Shown here in pieces: positions 8,167 to 16,035 of a stretch of DNA of 59,525 nt (within the stretch, counting starts at the first letter, position 1; each line of letters begins with the position of its first letter). The position numbers and the translations under genes are program-made. This stretch comes from Opitutaceae bacterium. GTDB lineage: Bacteria; Verrucomicrobiota; Verrucomicrobiia; Opitutales; Opitutaceae. The notes below the pieces were generated by a model. That model was not told where the DNA came from. It saw only the letters and a list, made by a program, of their open reading frames with translations, and searched no databases. The stretch is taken from positions 1-59,525 of the forward strand of contig JAEUGW010000048.1 of NCBI GenBank assembly GCA_016795565.1, written 5' to 3'.

Positions 8167-9357
8167 ATGAATCCCGCCTACACCGCCCACCTCAAGAAAA
8201 CCCTCGCCGAAATCGAAGCCGCCGGACTCTACAAGCGCGAGCGTGTCATCACCACGCACCAGACCGCGCACATCGGCGTCGCGACCGGCCAGAAGGTCCT
8301 CAACCTCTGCGCCAACAACTACCTCGGCCTGGCCGACAATCCCGAGCTCATCGCCGCCGCCCGCGCGTCCCTGGACCGCTGGGGCTTCGGCCTGGCCTCG
8401 GTGCGCTTCATCTGCGGCACGCAGCAGATCCACAAGGACCTCGAGGCCTCGCTCTCCAAGTTCCTCGGCACCGACGACACCATCCTCTACTCCTCGTGCT
8501 TCGACGCCAACGGCGGCCTGTTCGAGACGCTGCTTGGCGCGGAGGATGCGGTCATCTCCGACGAGCTGAACCACGCCTCGATCATTGACGGCGTCCGCCT
8601 GTGCAAGGCGCAGCGCTACCGCTACAAGAACAACAATCTTGAGGATCTGGAGGCGAAGCTCAAGGAGGCCGACGCCGCCAAGGCACGCTTCAAGCTCATC
8701 GCCACCGACGGCGTGTTCTCGATGGACGGCACCATCGCCAACCTGCGGGGCATCTGCGACCTCGCCGACAAATACGGCGCGCTCGTCATGGTGGACGACA
8801 GCCATGCCGTCGGCTTCATGGGCCGGACCGGCCGCGGCACCCATGAGCACTGCGAGGTGATGGGCCGGGTGGACGTGTTCACCGGCACGCTCGGCAAGGC
8901 GCTCGGCGGCGCCAACGGCGGCTACACCTCCGGACGGCGGGAGATCATCGACCTGCTGCGCCAGCGCTCGCGCCCCTACCTTTTCTCCAACACCATCCCG
9001 CCCAGCATCGCCGCCGCCTCGATCGCGTGCCTGGAACTGCTCTCCCGCTCGACGGAGCTGCGCGACCGGCTCCATGCCAACACCCGGTTCTATCGCGAGG
9101 GCCTGACGAAGGCCGGACTCACCATCAAGCCCGGCACGCACCCCATCGTCCCCATCATGCTCGGTGACGCCGCCCTCGCGCAGAAAGTCTCGGCCCGCCT
9201 CCTGGAGAAGGGCCTTTACGCCATCGGCTTCTTCTTCCCGGTCGTGCCGCAGGGCCAGGCCCGCATCCGCACGCAGGTTTCCGCCGCCCACAGCCGCGAG
9301 GACCTCGCCTTTGCGATTGAGAAGTTCGCCGAGGTGAAGCAGGAATTCGGTTTCTGA
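8167..9357 (+). CDS. kbl: Glycine C-acetyltransferase (2-amino-3-ketobutyrate CoA ligase)
   Basis: A PLP-dependent alpha-oxoamine synthase of 396 residues that converts 2-amino-3-ketobutyrate and CoA to glycine and acetyl-CoA. The PLP lysine is K244 in [10 protein letters not shown], the same number as in E. coli Kbl when the ATG at 8167 is used, which supports that start over the upstream TTG at 8158. Other family motifs are [12 protein letters not shown] and [11 protein letters not shown]. No Shine-Dalgarno sequence precedes the start; the double-hairpin repeat ends 10 nt before it. The stop overlaps the cdd start by one base. Confidence 0.95.
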   Translation: MNPAYTAHLKKTLAEIEAAGLYKRERVITTHQTAHIGVATGQKVLNLCANNYLGLADNPELIAAARASLDRWGFGLASVRFICGTQQIHKDLEASLSKFLGTDDTILYSSCFDANGGLFETLLGAEDAVISDELNHASIIDGVRLCKAQRYRYKNNNLEDLEAKLKEADAAKARFKLIATDGVFSMDGTIANLRGICDLADKYGALVMVDDSHAVGFMGRTGRGTHEHCEVMGRVDVFTGTLGKALGGANGGYTSGRREIIDLLRQRSRPYLFSNTIPPSIAAASIACLELLSRSTELRDRLHANTRFYREGLTKAGLTIKPGTHPIVPIMLGDAALAQKVSARLLEKGLYAIGFFFPVVPQGQARIRTQVSAAHSREDLAFAIEKFAEVKQEFGF

Positions 9358-9767
9358 TGCCCACCCCCGCCCAGCTCAAAAAGCTCAAGGCCGCCGCCAA
9401 GACCGCCGCCGGCCGCGCCTACGCCCCCTACTCCAAGTTCACCGTCGGGGCCGCCATCCTCACCTCGACCGGCAAGATCTACGCCGGCTGCAACGTCGAG
9501 AATGCCTCCTACGGCCTGACCAACTGCGCCGAACGCACCGCCATCTTCAACGCCGTCGCCTCCGGCGAAAAAAAACTGAAGCTCGCCTGTGTCGTCGTCT
9601 ACACGCCGACCAAGACCGCGACAGCCCCCTGCGGCGCGTGCCGGCAGGTCATCTACGAATTCGGGCCGCAGACCCGCGTGATCTCCACCTGCGACGGCCG
9701 CCAGGAGGTCGATGTGTCGATCGACGCGCTGCTGCCGGGCGCCTTCGGCCCGGCGGACCTCGCCTGA
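9357..9767 (+). CDS. cdd: Cytidine deaminase
   Basis: The short (136-residue) homotetrameric type of cytidine deaminase, converting cytidine and deoxycytidine to uridine and deoxyuridine for pyrimidine salvage. The catalytic set is complete: C57-A-E59 in the CAERTAIF motif, and C92-G-A-C95 in PCGACRQ, giving three cysteine zinc ligands plus the proton-shuttling glutamate. The TGATG junction with kbl implies translational coupling, although the pathways are unrelated. Confidence 0.95.
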   Translation: MPTPAQLKKLKAAAKTAAGRAYAPYSKFTVGAAILTSTGKIYAGCNVENASYGLTNCAERTAIFNAVASGEKKLKLACVVVYTPTKTATAPCGACRQVIYEFGPQTRVISTCDGRQEVDVSIDALLPGAFGPADLA

Positions 9768-9771
9768 AGCC

Positions 9772-11091
9772 ATGAGCAGACGGGTTGCCATCGCGCTGGG
9801 CCTCGCCGCCTGCGCGGTGCTTCACGCCGCCGAGCCCGCCCCGCGCTGGTTCAAGGGCAACCTGCACACGCACTCGCTCTGGAGCGACGGCGACGATTAT
9901 CCCGAGATGATCGCCGACCGCTACAAGCAGGCCGGCTATCACTTCCTCGCCATCTCCGACCACAATGTCCTCGCCGAGGGCACGCGCTGGCTCGAGCTAA
10001 AAGCCCCGGCCGTCGTGGCCGGCACCGTGGTCCAGCCGGGCGGCGGCGCCGTGCTGGAGGATTATCTCGCCCGCTTCGGACCGGATTGGGTCGAACAGCG
10101 CGAGACGGCCGGCCAGTGGGAAGTCCGCCTCAAGCCCCTGGCCGAATACCGCACGCTCCTCGAGGAACCCGGCCGCTTCCTCCTGATTCCCAGCGCCGAG
10201 CTCACCTCCAAATGGAGCCGCCCGGCGACCGCCACCGAGCCAGCCCGGGGCGGACCGGTGCACCTGAACCACACCAACCCCGCCGCCCTCATCGCCCCGG
10301 TCGTCGCCGGCTCCGCTCTCGAGATCATGCAGCGGTCCGTTGACGCCGTGCTCGAGCAACGCGCGCGGACCGGCCAGCCGATGATGATCCACCTCAACCA
10401 CCCCAACTACGTCTGGGGTGTCACCGCCGAGGAATTGATGCACGTGCACGGGGAGAAGTTCTTCGAGATCTACAACGGCCATCCCGGCGTGCACAATGGC
10501 GGGGATCACGCCCACCTGGACACGGACGAGATGTGGGACGCGATCCTCACCCGCCGCCTCGCCGAACTGCAGCTCGGGGTGATGTTTGGCATCGGCTCGG
10601 ACGACTCCCACCACTACCACCGCATGCTGCTCGGCCAGAGCAATCCGTTCCGCGGCTGGATCATGGTCCGGGCCACCCATCTCACGCCCGAATCGATCAT
10701 CCGGGCGATGGAAGCCGGTGATTTCTACGCCAGCTCCGGCGTAACGCTCGCCGAAGTCACCCGCACCGGCCGGACCCTCGCCTTGGAAATCCAGGCCGAG
10801 CCGGGAGCAACCTATACCACGCAGTTCATCGGCACCCGCCGCGGCTACGACCCCGCCAGCCAGCTCATCGAGTCCGGCCCCGGCAGCAAGGCGCTCCCGC
10901 ATCGCCGCTACAGCAAGGACGTCGGCGCGGTCCTGGCCGAGACAAAGGGTCCCCGTGCGTCCTACACGCTGAAGGGGGACGAGATCTATGTGCGGGCGAA
11001 AATCACTTCCTCGAAGGCAAAGCCCAATGCCAGCGTGGCCGGCGAGGTCGAATGCGCCTGGACCCAGCCGCTAGTGAACGAAGCAAAATAG
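9772..11091 (+). CDS. Secreted PHP-domain phosphoesterase-like protein
   Basis: 439 residues. The ATG at 9772 gives a clear signal peptide (MSRRVAIALGLAACAVLHAA), so the longer upstream reading frame is discarded. The PHP fold is shown by GNLHTHSLWSDG near the mature N-terminus, AISDHN, a mid-protein HLNHPNY and GSDDSHHYHR further on, supplying the His/Asp ligands of a multinuclear metal site. PHP proteins hydrolyse phosphoesters, but the substrate is unknown here. The TAG stop is the first triplet of a repeat element. Confidence 0.8.
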   Translation: MSRRVAIALGLAACAVLHAAEPAPRWFKGNLHTHSLWSDGDDYPEMIADRYKQAGYHFLAISDHNVLAEGTRWLELKAPAVVAGTVVQPGGGAVLEDYLARFGPDWVEQRETAGQWEVRLKPLAEYRTLLEEPGRFLLIPSAELTSKWSRPATATEPARGGPVHLNHTNPAALIAPVVAGSALEIMQRSVDAVLEQRARTGQPMMIHLNHPNYVWGVTAEELMHVHGEKFFEIYNGHPGVHNGGDHAHLDTDEMWDAILTRRLAELQLGVMFGIGSDDSHHYHRMLLGQSNPFRGWIMVRATHLTPESIIRAMEAGDFYASSGVTLAEVTRTGRTLALEIQAEPGATYTTQFIGTRRGYDPASQLIESGPGSKALPHRRYSKDVGAVLAETKGPRASYTLKGDEIYVRAKITSSKAKPNASVAGEVECAWTQPLVNEAK

Positions 11092-11149
11092 GTGGTCGTC
11101 GATTTCCATATCGACGACAGACGCCGTTGTGGAAACCGGCGCCCACCTA
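11089..11149. repeat. Double-hairpin element giving TAG stops to both convergent genes
   Basis: A 61-bp inverted repeat with ends TAGGTGG and its mirror. Inside are two 24-nt hairpins with the shared loop core TTTCCA. The left terminal TAG is the stop codon of the PHP gene, and the right terminal CTA read on the minus strand is the stop of the alpha/beta hydrolase gene. The intergenic space is therefore the element itself. Confidence 0.8.
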
Positions 11150-11944
11150 CAGCGAATCCGCGAACTTCCGGAGTTCCTCCCAGTAGCGCGGGCCGGTGAA
11201 GTCGGCGAGCCCGGCGTGCGGGCCGCCCTCGACGAAGAGCCTCTGTTTGCGCGCTGTGAGGGCCTCGTAGAGCTTCTCGCCATGCCAGAACGGCACGGTG
11301 TGATCCGCCGTGCCATGAATCACCAGCACCGGCAGCTTCAAGTGCGGCACCTTGGCCAGATTCACGAACTTGTCGCCGGGGAATACCGGAATCGTCGTCA
11401 TCACCCGGTAGGCGCTGACGAACGCGCCCTGGAGCACCAGCCCGGCCGCCGGCCGCTGCCGGGCCAGCTCAACCCCGGGGCCCCCGCCGAGCGAGTAGCC
11501 GAAGATGATGATGCGCTCCGCCGGCACACCCAGCTTGGCGCGCAGGTAATCATAGGCCAGCGTCGCGTCGGCCGTGAGATTCGCCTCGGTGGGCACCCCT
11601 GCGCTGTGCCCGTAGCGCCGGTAGTCGAAGGCGAAGACCGCATAGCCTTGGGCGATGAATTGCGGCAGGTAGTCGTTGAGGCTGCCGAGGTCCTCGTAGT
11701 TGCCGTGCAGGTAGAGCAGCGTGTATTTCGCCTTGGGATTGGGCCAGTGGCGCGCCGCAAGCTTCACCCCGCCGGGGGCGGTCAGTTGGACATAGTCGGG
11801 CCCGAGTTCGTATTTCACCGGTGGCCGCGGGAACAACATGGACTGCGACAGAAAATGCGCGCCGATCGCGAGCAGGCCGTAGCTGATGCCCAATAGGACA
11901 AGGATGCGGCCGAAACTGGCGACGAATTCAGACATTTTAGTCAT
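11147..11944 (-). CDS. Membrane-anchored alpha/beta hydrolase
   Basis: 265 residues with an N-terminal membrane anchor (about 10-32) followed by an alpha/beta hydrolase domain. The nucleophile is S151 in GYSLGG; the probable acid is the aspartate in HGTADHTVPF and the base the histidine in GGPHAGL near the C-terminus. YLHGNYEDLG forms the oxyanion-hole region. It resembles the BEM46/ABHD13-type group of anchored serine hydrolases. The start may be at 11944 or 11935 (MSEF). Substrate unknown. Its TAG stop lies in the shared repeat. Confidence 0.85.
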   Translation of the reverse strand: MTKMSEFVASFGRILVLLGISYGLLAIGAHFLSQSMLFPRPPVKYELGPDYVQLTAPGGVKLAARHWPNPKAKYTLLYLHGNYEDLGSLNDYLPQFIAQGYAVFAFDYRRYGHSAGVPTEANLTADATLAYDYLRAKLGVPAERIIIFGYSLGGGPGVELARQRPAAGLVLQGAFVSAYRVMTTIPVFPGDKFVNLAKVPHLKLPVLVIHGTADHTVPFWHGEKLYEALTARKQRLFVEGGPHAGLADFTGPRYWEELRKFADSL

Positions 11945-12025
11945 GTCATCCTGAGCGCAGCGAGGGATCCATCATCATGAGCCAAGCGACTGTCAGTCTG
12001 GATTCTTCGCGGCGCTCAGAATGAC
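11945..12025. repeat. GTCATCCTGAGCG-type inverted repeat
   Basis: GTCATCCTGAGCGCAGCGAG at the left is mirrored 55 bp later by a segment ending GCGCTCAGAATGAC, 26-nt arms with about four mismatches. It fills the gap between hisS and the hydrolase gene. Related copies lie at 43639-43900, and a cousin beginning GTCATCGCGAGG at 41465. Confidence 0.75.
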
Positions 12026-12036
12026 GCTAGAAAATC

Positions 12037-13347
12037 TCAGCATCGCAACAGATCCCGCATCGTCGCAACCGCTTGGTCGCGCGGGATCTCCCGCTCGGAG
12101 CGGTCGGCGAGGTCGCGGAGCTTGACCACGCCCTTGGCCACTTCGTCGCCGCCGTAGATCAGCGCCACCTTCGCGCCGGAGTCGGAAGCCGCCTTGAACT
12201 GCTTGCCGAAGGCCAGGTCCTTGAAGGGATACTCAACCCGGAGGCCAGCGGCGCGCAGCGCCTGGATGTCGCCAAAGGCCGCCGTCCGCTCCGCGGCGCC
12301 GCCGATAACGACATAAACCTGCGGAGCGGTGCTGTGCGCCGGTGCCAGCCCACGCTGCTCGATCAGCAGACCGGTGGTCACATCGCCGATGGCGAAGCCC
12401 ACGGCCGGCAGGTCGGCATAACCGAGTTTCCTGACGAGATCGTTGTAGCGGCCGCCACCGGCCAGCGCGCGGAGGTCGCCCTTGCGGTCGAAGGCCTCGA
12501 ACACAAAGCCCGTGTAGTAGGCCAGGCCGCGCACGACGCTGAGGTCCACGGCGATGAAATCAGCCAAGCCCATGGCCGACACCCCGGCGATCACCTTGCG
12601 CCAGTCGGCGAGTCGCGCGGTGAGCTTCTCCGAATTGAACGCCGCGAGGGCGGCTTCAAGTTCCGCCAAGCTCTTGATCCTCAGAAACGCGAGCACGCGG
12701 TCCTTTTTGTCCGCATCCATCACACCGTGCGCCTCGGTGTAAACCTTGAAGGCATCGTCCCCGGCCTTCTCGTAACGGTCGATGGCCGTGAGCACGCTGC
12801 GCGCTTGGGCGTCATTGAAGCCGAGCGCCTCCAGGTAGAAAAACCACAGGTCGCGGTCGCTCAGGCGGACATAAAAATCATCCTTGGTCAGCCCGAAGCC
12901 CGCGAGGCATTGGATAAGCAGGGCGATGAGCTCGATCTCGGCCTCGGGGCCGGCCTCGCCAAAGATGTCGGCATTGAACTGGTGGAAGGCCCGCAACCGG
13001 CCCTTCTGGGCGCGCTCGTAGCGATAAAACTCCGCGATGCTGAACCACTTGATCGGCCGCTTGAGCGCGCCGGCCTTCTCGCCGACCATCCGGCAGACCG
13101 TCGGCGTCATCTCGGGCCGCAGGGAGACCTCGCGGCCGCCCTTGTCCGTGAAGCTGAAAAGCTGGGCCTCGATCTCGTCGCCCGACTTGGTCTTGTAGAG
13201 CTCCAGCGGCTCCAGCACCGGCGCGTCGTATTCCTGAAAGCCGAAGCTCGTGGCCGCCGTCCGCCAGCCACGGAAGATGTGCTGACGACGGGAAAAATCC
13301 TCCGGATAAAAATCCCGGAAGCCGGGGAGCGACTGAAAGCCGGCCAT
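12037..13347 (-). CDS. hisS: Histidine--tRNA ligase
   Basis: Class II aminoacyl-tRNA synthetase, 436 residues. Class II motif 2 is visible as FYRYERAQKGRLRAFHQF, and the histidine-specific loop as VRGLAYYTGFVFEAF; the C-terminal anticodon-binding domain follows from about residue 335. The N-terminus (LPGFRDFYPED) fits the standard opening of the family. HU follows upstream on the same strand, 24 bp away, so the two may be co-transcribed. Confidence 0.96.
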   Translation of the reverse strand: MAGFQSLPGFRDFYPEDFSRRQHIFRGWRTAATSFGFQEYDAPVLEPLELYKTKSGDEIEAQLFSFTDKGGREVSLRPEMTPTVCRMVGEKAGALKRPIKWFSIAEFYRYERAQKGRLRAFHQFNADIFGEAGPEAEIELIALLIQCLAGFGLTKDDFYVRLSDRDLWFFYLEALGFNDAQARSVLTAIDRYEKAGDDAFKVYTEAHGVMDADKKDRVLAFLRIKSLAELEAALAAFNSEKLTARLADWRKVIAGVSAMGLADFIAVDLSVVRGLAYYTGFVFEAFDRKGDLRALAGGGRYNDLVRKLGYADLPAVGFAIGDVTTGLLIEQRGLAPAHSTAPQVYVVIGGAAERTAAFGDIQALRAAGLRVEYPFKDLAFGKQFKAASDSGAKVALIYGGDEVAKGVVKLRDLADRSEREIPRDQAVATMRDLLRC

Positions 13348-13371
13348 GCCTCGCTGCGACTGGGCGCCAGC

Positions 13372-13710
13372 TCAGGCCGAGGCCGGAGGCGGCGGATTGC
13401 TGCGCAATTTCTCGAGGCTGAGTTGCTTGATCTTCTGCTTGAGAATCTTGCCCGACTTGAACTTCACCACGGCGCGTTCCGGGATGACGACCTCGGTCTC
13501 GGGCTTGTTGGGGTTGCGGCCCACCCGGGCCTTGCGCACCTGCACCTCGAGCACGCCGAAGTTGCGGAGCTCGACGTTGCGGCCGGCTGCAAGTGCATCC
13601 ATGACAATATCGAGCGTCATTTGCACCGTGTCCTGGATTTGTTTCTGCGGGAAGCCGGTCTTCTCGTAGATCTCGAGCACGATCTCACGTTTGGTCAGGT
13701 TGGTCGACAT
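13372..13710 (-). CDS. HU/IHF-family nucleoid protein
   Basis: 112 residues, slightly longer than the usual 90-100. The beta-arm signature (VELRNFGVLEVQVRKARVGRNPNKPETEV) shows the RNP tip that inserts a proline into the minor groove when IHF or HU bends DNA. A Pro-rich tail (SNPPPPASA) is extra. It lies just upstream of hisS on the same strand. HU versus IHF cannot be decided without phylogeny. Confidence 0.9.
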   Translation of the reverse strand: MSTNLTKREIVLEIYEKTGFPQKQIQDTVQMTLDIVMDALAAGRNVELRNFGVLEVQVRKARVGRNPNKPETEVVIPERAVVKFKSGKILKQKIKQLSLEKLRSNPPPPASA

Positions 13711-13818
13711 GGTGGGGCGTGGGTTATGGTTTTTCGCCTAAGTGAACGGCAACCACAAACAATTCACTACCCAGTGCTTGCGTCAACCGCAAAGCCACAC
13801 AAAGGCTAGGCTTTCACC

Positions 13819-14514
13819 ATGCCCGATCCCAAGGCTGTAAACAGCATGTTTGCCCGCATCGCGGGGCGCTATGATGTGGCCAATCACCTCCTGAGCGGCG
13901 GCGTGGACTTTTGGTGGCGCCAGCGCCTCGTCCGCTCGGTCCACGACGCCCGTCCGGGGGCGGTTTTGGACCTGGCCACTGGCAGCGGGGACGTGGCTTT
14001 TGCCTTGGCGGATGGCCTGCCCAGGAGCACCGCGATCACTGGGATGGATTTCTGCCAGCCCATGCTGGATGAGGCCGTGAAAAAGGGCACCGCCAACCCG
14101 CGCTGGCGCCAGATCGAGTTCCGTCAAGGCGATGCCCTGGCCCTCCCCTTGCCCGACCGCACTTATGACGCGGTTACGATTTCCTTCGGCCTGCGCAACA
14201 TGGCCGACCGGCACCAAGCCCTGGTGGAAATGCGCCGCGTGCTCCGGCCGGGCGGGCGGCTCTTCGTGCTGGAGTTCTCGCAGCCCTATTTCTGGTTCCG
14301 GCCGTTCTACTACGCCTACCTCAAGTTCGTGCTGCCGGCGATCGCGGCCGTGGTGACCGGTGACCGGTCGGCCTATGAATATCTGTGCGGCTCGATCGAG
14401 TTATTTCCGGATCGCGCCGGCATCGCGGCGGAGATCCGCCGCGCAGGCTTTGGCTCAGTCCGGGCCACGCCGCTGACCTTCGGCATCGTCGCCCTGCATG
14501 AGGCGATGGCGTGA
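13819..14514 (+). CDS. ubiE: Demethylmenaquinone/ubiquinone methyltransferase
   Basis: 231-residue class I SAM methyltransferase carrying out the last methylation of menaquinone (or ubiquinone) synthesis. Motif I is VLDLATGSGDVAFAL (about 49-63); the family signature FGLRNMADRHQALVEMRRVLRPGG and VLEFSQPYFWFRPFYYAYLKFVLP are clear. The ATG is preceded by TAGGCT at six bases, hinting at a near-leaderless transcript. In a Verrucomicrobial host menaquinone would be the expected product. Confidence 0.93.
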   Translation: MPDPKAVNSMFARIAGRYDVANHLLSGGVDFWWRQRLVRSVHDARPGAVLDLATGSGDVAFALADGLPRSTAITGMDFCQPMLDEAVKKGTANPRWRQIEFRQGDALALPLPDRTYDAVTISFGLRNMADRHQALVEMRRVLRPGGRLFVLEFSQPYFWFRPFYYAYLKFVLPAIAAVVTGDRSAYEYLCGSIELFPDRAGIAAEIRRAGFGSVRATPLTFGIVALHEAMA

Positions 14515-14523
14515 GAGGAAATC

Positions 14524-14560
14524 CCCGGTCTTGCGCGTCTGGAAGCGCGCGGGAAAGCGA
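14524..14560. repeat. Short hairpin repeat between ubiE and erpA
   Basis: GCGCGT-CTGGA-AGCGCGC hairpin followed by the 13-mer CGCGCGGGAAAGC, which recurs exactly at 17539-17551. It separates the convergent ubiE and erpA genes and may be a decayed copy of the larger 17508 element. Confidence 0.55.
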
Positions 14561-14561
14561 C

Positions 14562-14879
14562 TCAGTTGAACGATTTCCCGCAACCGCAGGTGCTCTGCGC
14601 ATTGGGATTCTTGATCTCGAAGCCCTTGCCGTGCAGGCCGTCGTCGAAGTCAACGCTGCAACCGTTGAGATAGGCCAGACTCGTCGGATCGACCAGCACG
14701 CGCACGCCTTCGCTCTCGAACACGTTGTCGTCGGCCTTCGCGAGGTCGAACGACATGCCGTATTCGAAACCGGAGCAGCCGCCGCTTTCCACGAACACGC
14801 GCAGTTGCTTCCGGGCATCATCTTGCGCGGCGCGCATGGTTTCAACTTGGCGGGCGGCCCGACTAGAGAGCGTGATCAT
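14562..14879 (-). CDS. erpA: A-type iron-sulfur carrier/insertion protein
   Basis: 105 residues of the IscA/ErpA/SufA family, which receives Fe-S clusters and passes them to apo-enzymes. The three conserved cysteines are C35 (GGCSGF) and C98/C100 (TCGCG). The best-looking promoter in the window stands directly before it. ErpA is preferred over IscA because no isc or suf genes are adjacent, but the paralogue cannot be fixed from sequence alone. Haem synthesis, cytochrome and aconitase genes in the same window are consumers of iron or Fe-S. Confidence 0.88.
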   Translation of the reverse strand: MITLSSRAARQVETMRAAQDDARKQLRVFVESGGCSGFEYGMSFDLAKADDNVFESEGVRVLVDPTSLAYLNGCSVDFDDGLHGKGFEIKNPNAQSTCGCGKSFN

Positions 14880-14885
14880 GCGCGC

Positions 14886-14913
14886 AACCTAGGCCCGGAG
14901 CCGCCCCTGTCAA
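14886..14913 (-). promoter_or_regulatory. Sigma-70-type promoter of erpA, predicted leaderless
   Basis: TTGACA (perfect -35), a 16-bp spacer and TAGGTT as -10, ending six bases before the erpA ATG. Transcription would begin at or within a few bases of the start codon, so the mRNA should lack a 5' leader and a ribosome binding site. Confidence 0.6.
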
Positions 14914-14976
14914 CCGGCCGGACCGCCGGGTTTACGGCGCCCTAGCAGGAAGCGTGCAATTTTCGCGCATGAGTTC

Positions 14977-16023
14977 TTGCCACCTGCGAAACCGGCCGTT
15001 TTTGTCCTCCCTGTGCCGCAGCCAGCCCTCAAGCACATCTTCAACGAGCTCCAATACGAGCTGACCAACAAGCTCGCCGAGGGCGGCATGGGGCTCGTTT
15101 ACGAAGCCGTGCAAAAAGGCACCGGCAACTTCCGCAAGGCGGTCGCCATCAAGCTCATTCGCGAGGAGTATTCTAGCATCCCGGAATTCCAGAAAAATTT
15201 CATCGGCGAGGCACGGTTGGTGGCCGATCTCATCCATACCAACATCGTCCAGACTTACCATCTCGGCCAGATTGGCGGGCAATATTTCATGACGATGGAA
15301 TTCGTCCGCGGGGTGAACCTCGAACAGTTCATCGACCGCCACCTTGAGCTCGGCCGCCAGGTCCCGGTGGACATGGCCGTCTTCATCGCCTCCCGCGTTT
15401 GCCGCGGCCTCAGCTACGCCCACACCAAGCGTGATGCCGACGGCCGCCTCCTCGGCATCGTCCACCGCGACGTCAACCCCAAGAACGTCATGCTCGCCAT
15501 CGAGGGCGACGTGAAGCTCACGGACTTCGGCATCGCGAAGGCCCTGGACCTGATGTATAACGAGGAAGGCAAGGTGATCCCGGGCAAGGATGAGTATCTC
15601 TCCCCCGAGGGCGCCAGCTACGCCGTGACCGACGGCCGCTCCGATCTTTTTCCGCTCGGCATCGTCCTGACCGAGATTCTCCTCGGCAAAAATCTCTTCC
15701 GCGGCGCCACCCGGGTGGACTCGCGGCGCAACATTCTCACGATGCCGATTCCGCAGTTCAGCACCCTGCGCGCCGACATCGACCCCAAGCTGGAGACCAT
15801 CCTCCACAAGGCCCTCGAGCGCGACCGCGAGAAGCGCTACCAATCCGCCTTCGAGATGCTCACCGACCTGGAAATGTATCTCTACAGCGACCGCTACGGC
15901 CCGACCAACGAGAAGCTGGCCGTCTACCTCGCCGAAGTCTTTCCCCCGGCCAAACCCGGCACCACCCCCTCCGTCCCCACCTCCACCCTGCCCCGCGTGG
16001 CCACACTCGAAAGCCAGAGGTAA
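14977..16023 (+). CDS. Serine/threonine protein kinase (Hanks type)
   Basis: 348 residues. Kinase landmarks: Gly-rich loop [12 protein letters not shown] (first Gly replaced by Ala), VAIK lysine K59, catalytic HRDVNPKN with D165, and DFG with D183. The APE motif is altered to SPE (DEYLSPEG). There is no transmembrane segment and only a short Pro/Thr-rich tail, so it is a cytoplasmic kinase. The start is uncertain: TTG at 14977 or GTG at 15013 ([10 protein letters not shown]); the ATG at 14969 is out of frame. It ends 12 bp before rpoN, implying an operon. Confidence 0.88.
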   Translation: MPPAKPAVFVLPVPQPALKHIFNELQYELTNKLAEGGMGLVYEAVQKGTGNFRKAVAIKLIREEYSSIPEFQKNFIGEARLVADLIHTNIVQTYHLGQIGGQYFMTMEFVRGVNLEQFIDRHLELGRQVPVDMAVFIASRVCRGLSYAHTKRDADGRLLGIVHRDVNPKNVMLAIEGDVKLTDFGIAKALDLMYNEEGKVIPGKDEYLSPEGASYAVTDGRSDLFPLGIVLTEILLGKNLFRGATRVDSRRNILTMPIPQFSTLRADIDPKLETILHKALERDREKRYQSAFEMLTDLEMYLYSDRYGPTNEKLAVYLAEVFPPAKPGTTPSVPTSTLPRVATLESQR

Positions 16024-16035
16024 TCCCACCCGCGT

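Noticed and set aside
14969..15012. ATG at 14969 as start of the Ser/Thr kinase
   Set aside because: It is out of frame with the kinase; TTG 14977 or GTG 15013 are in frame.
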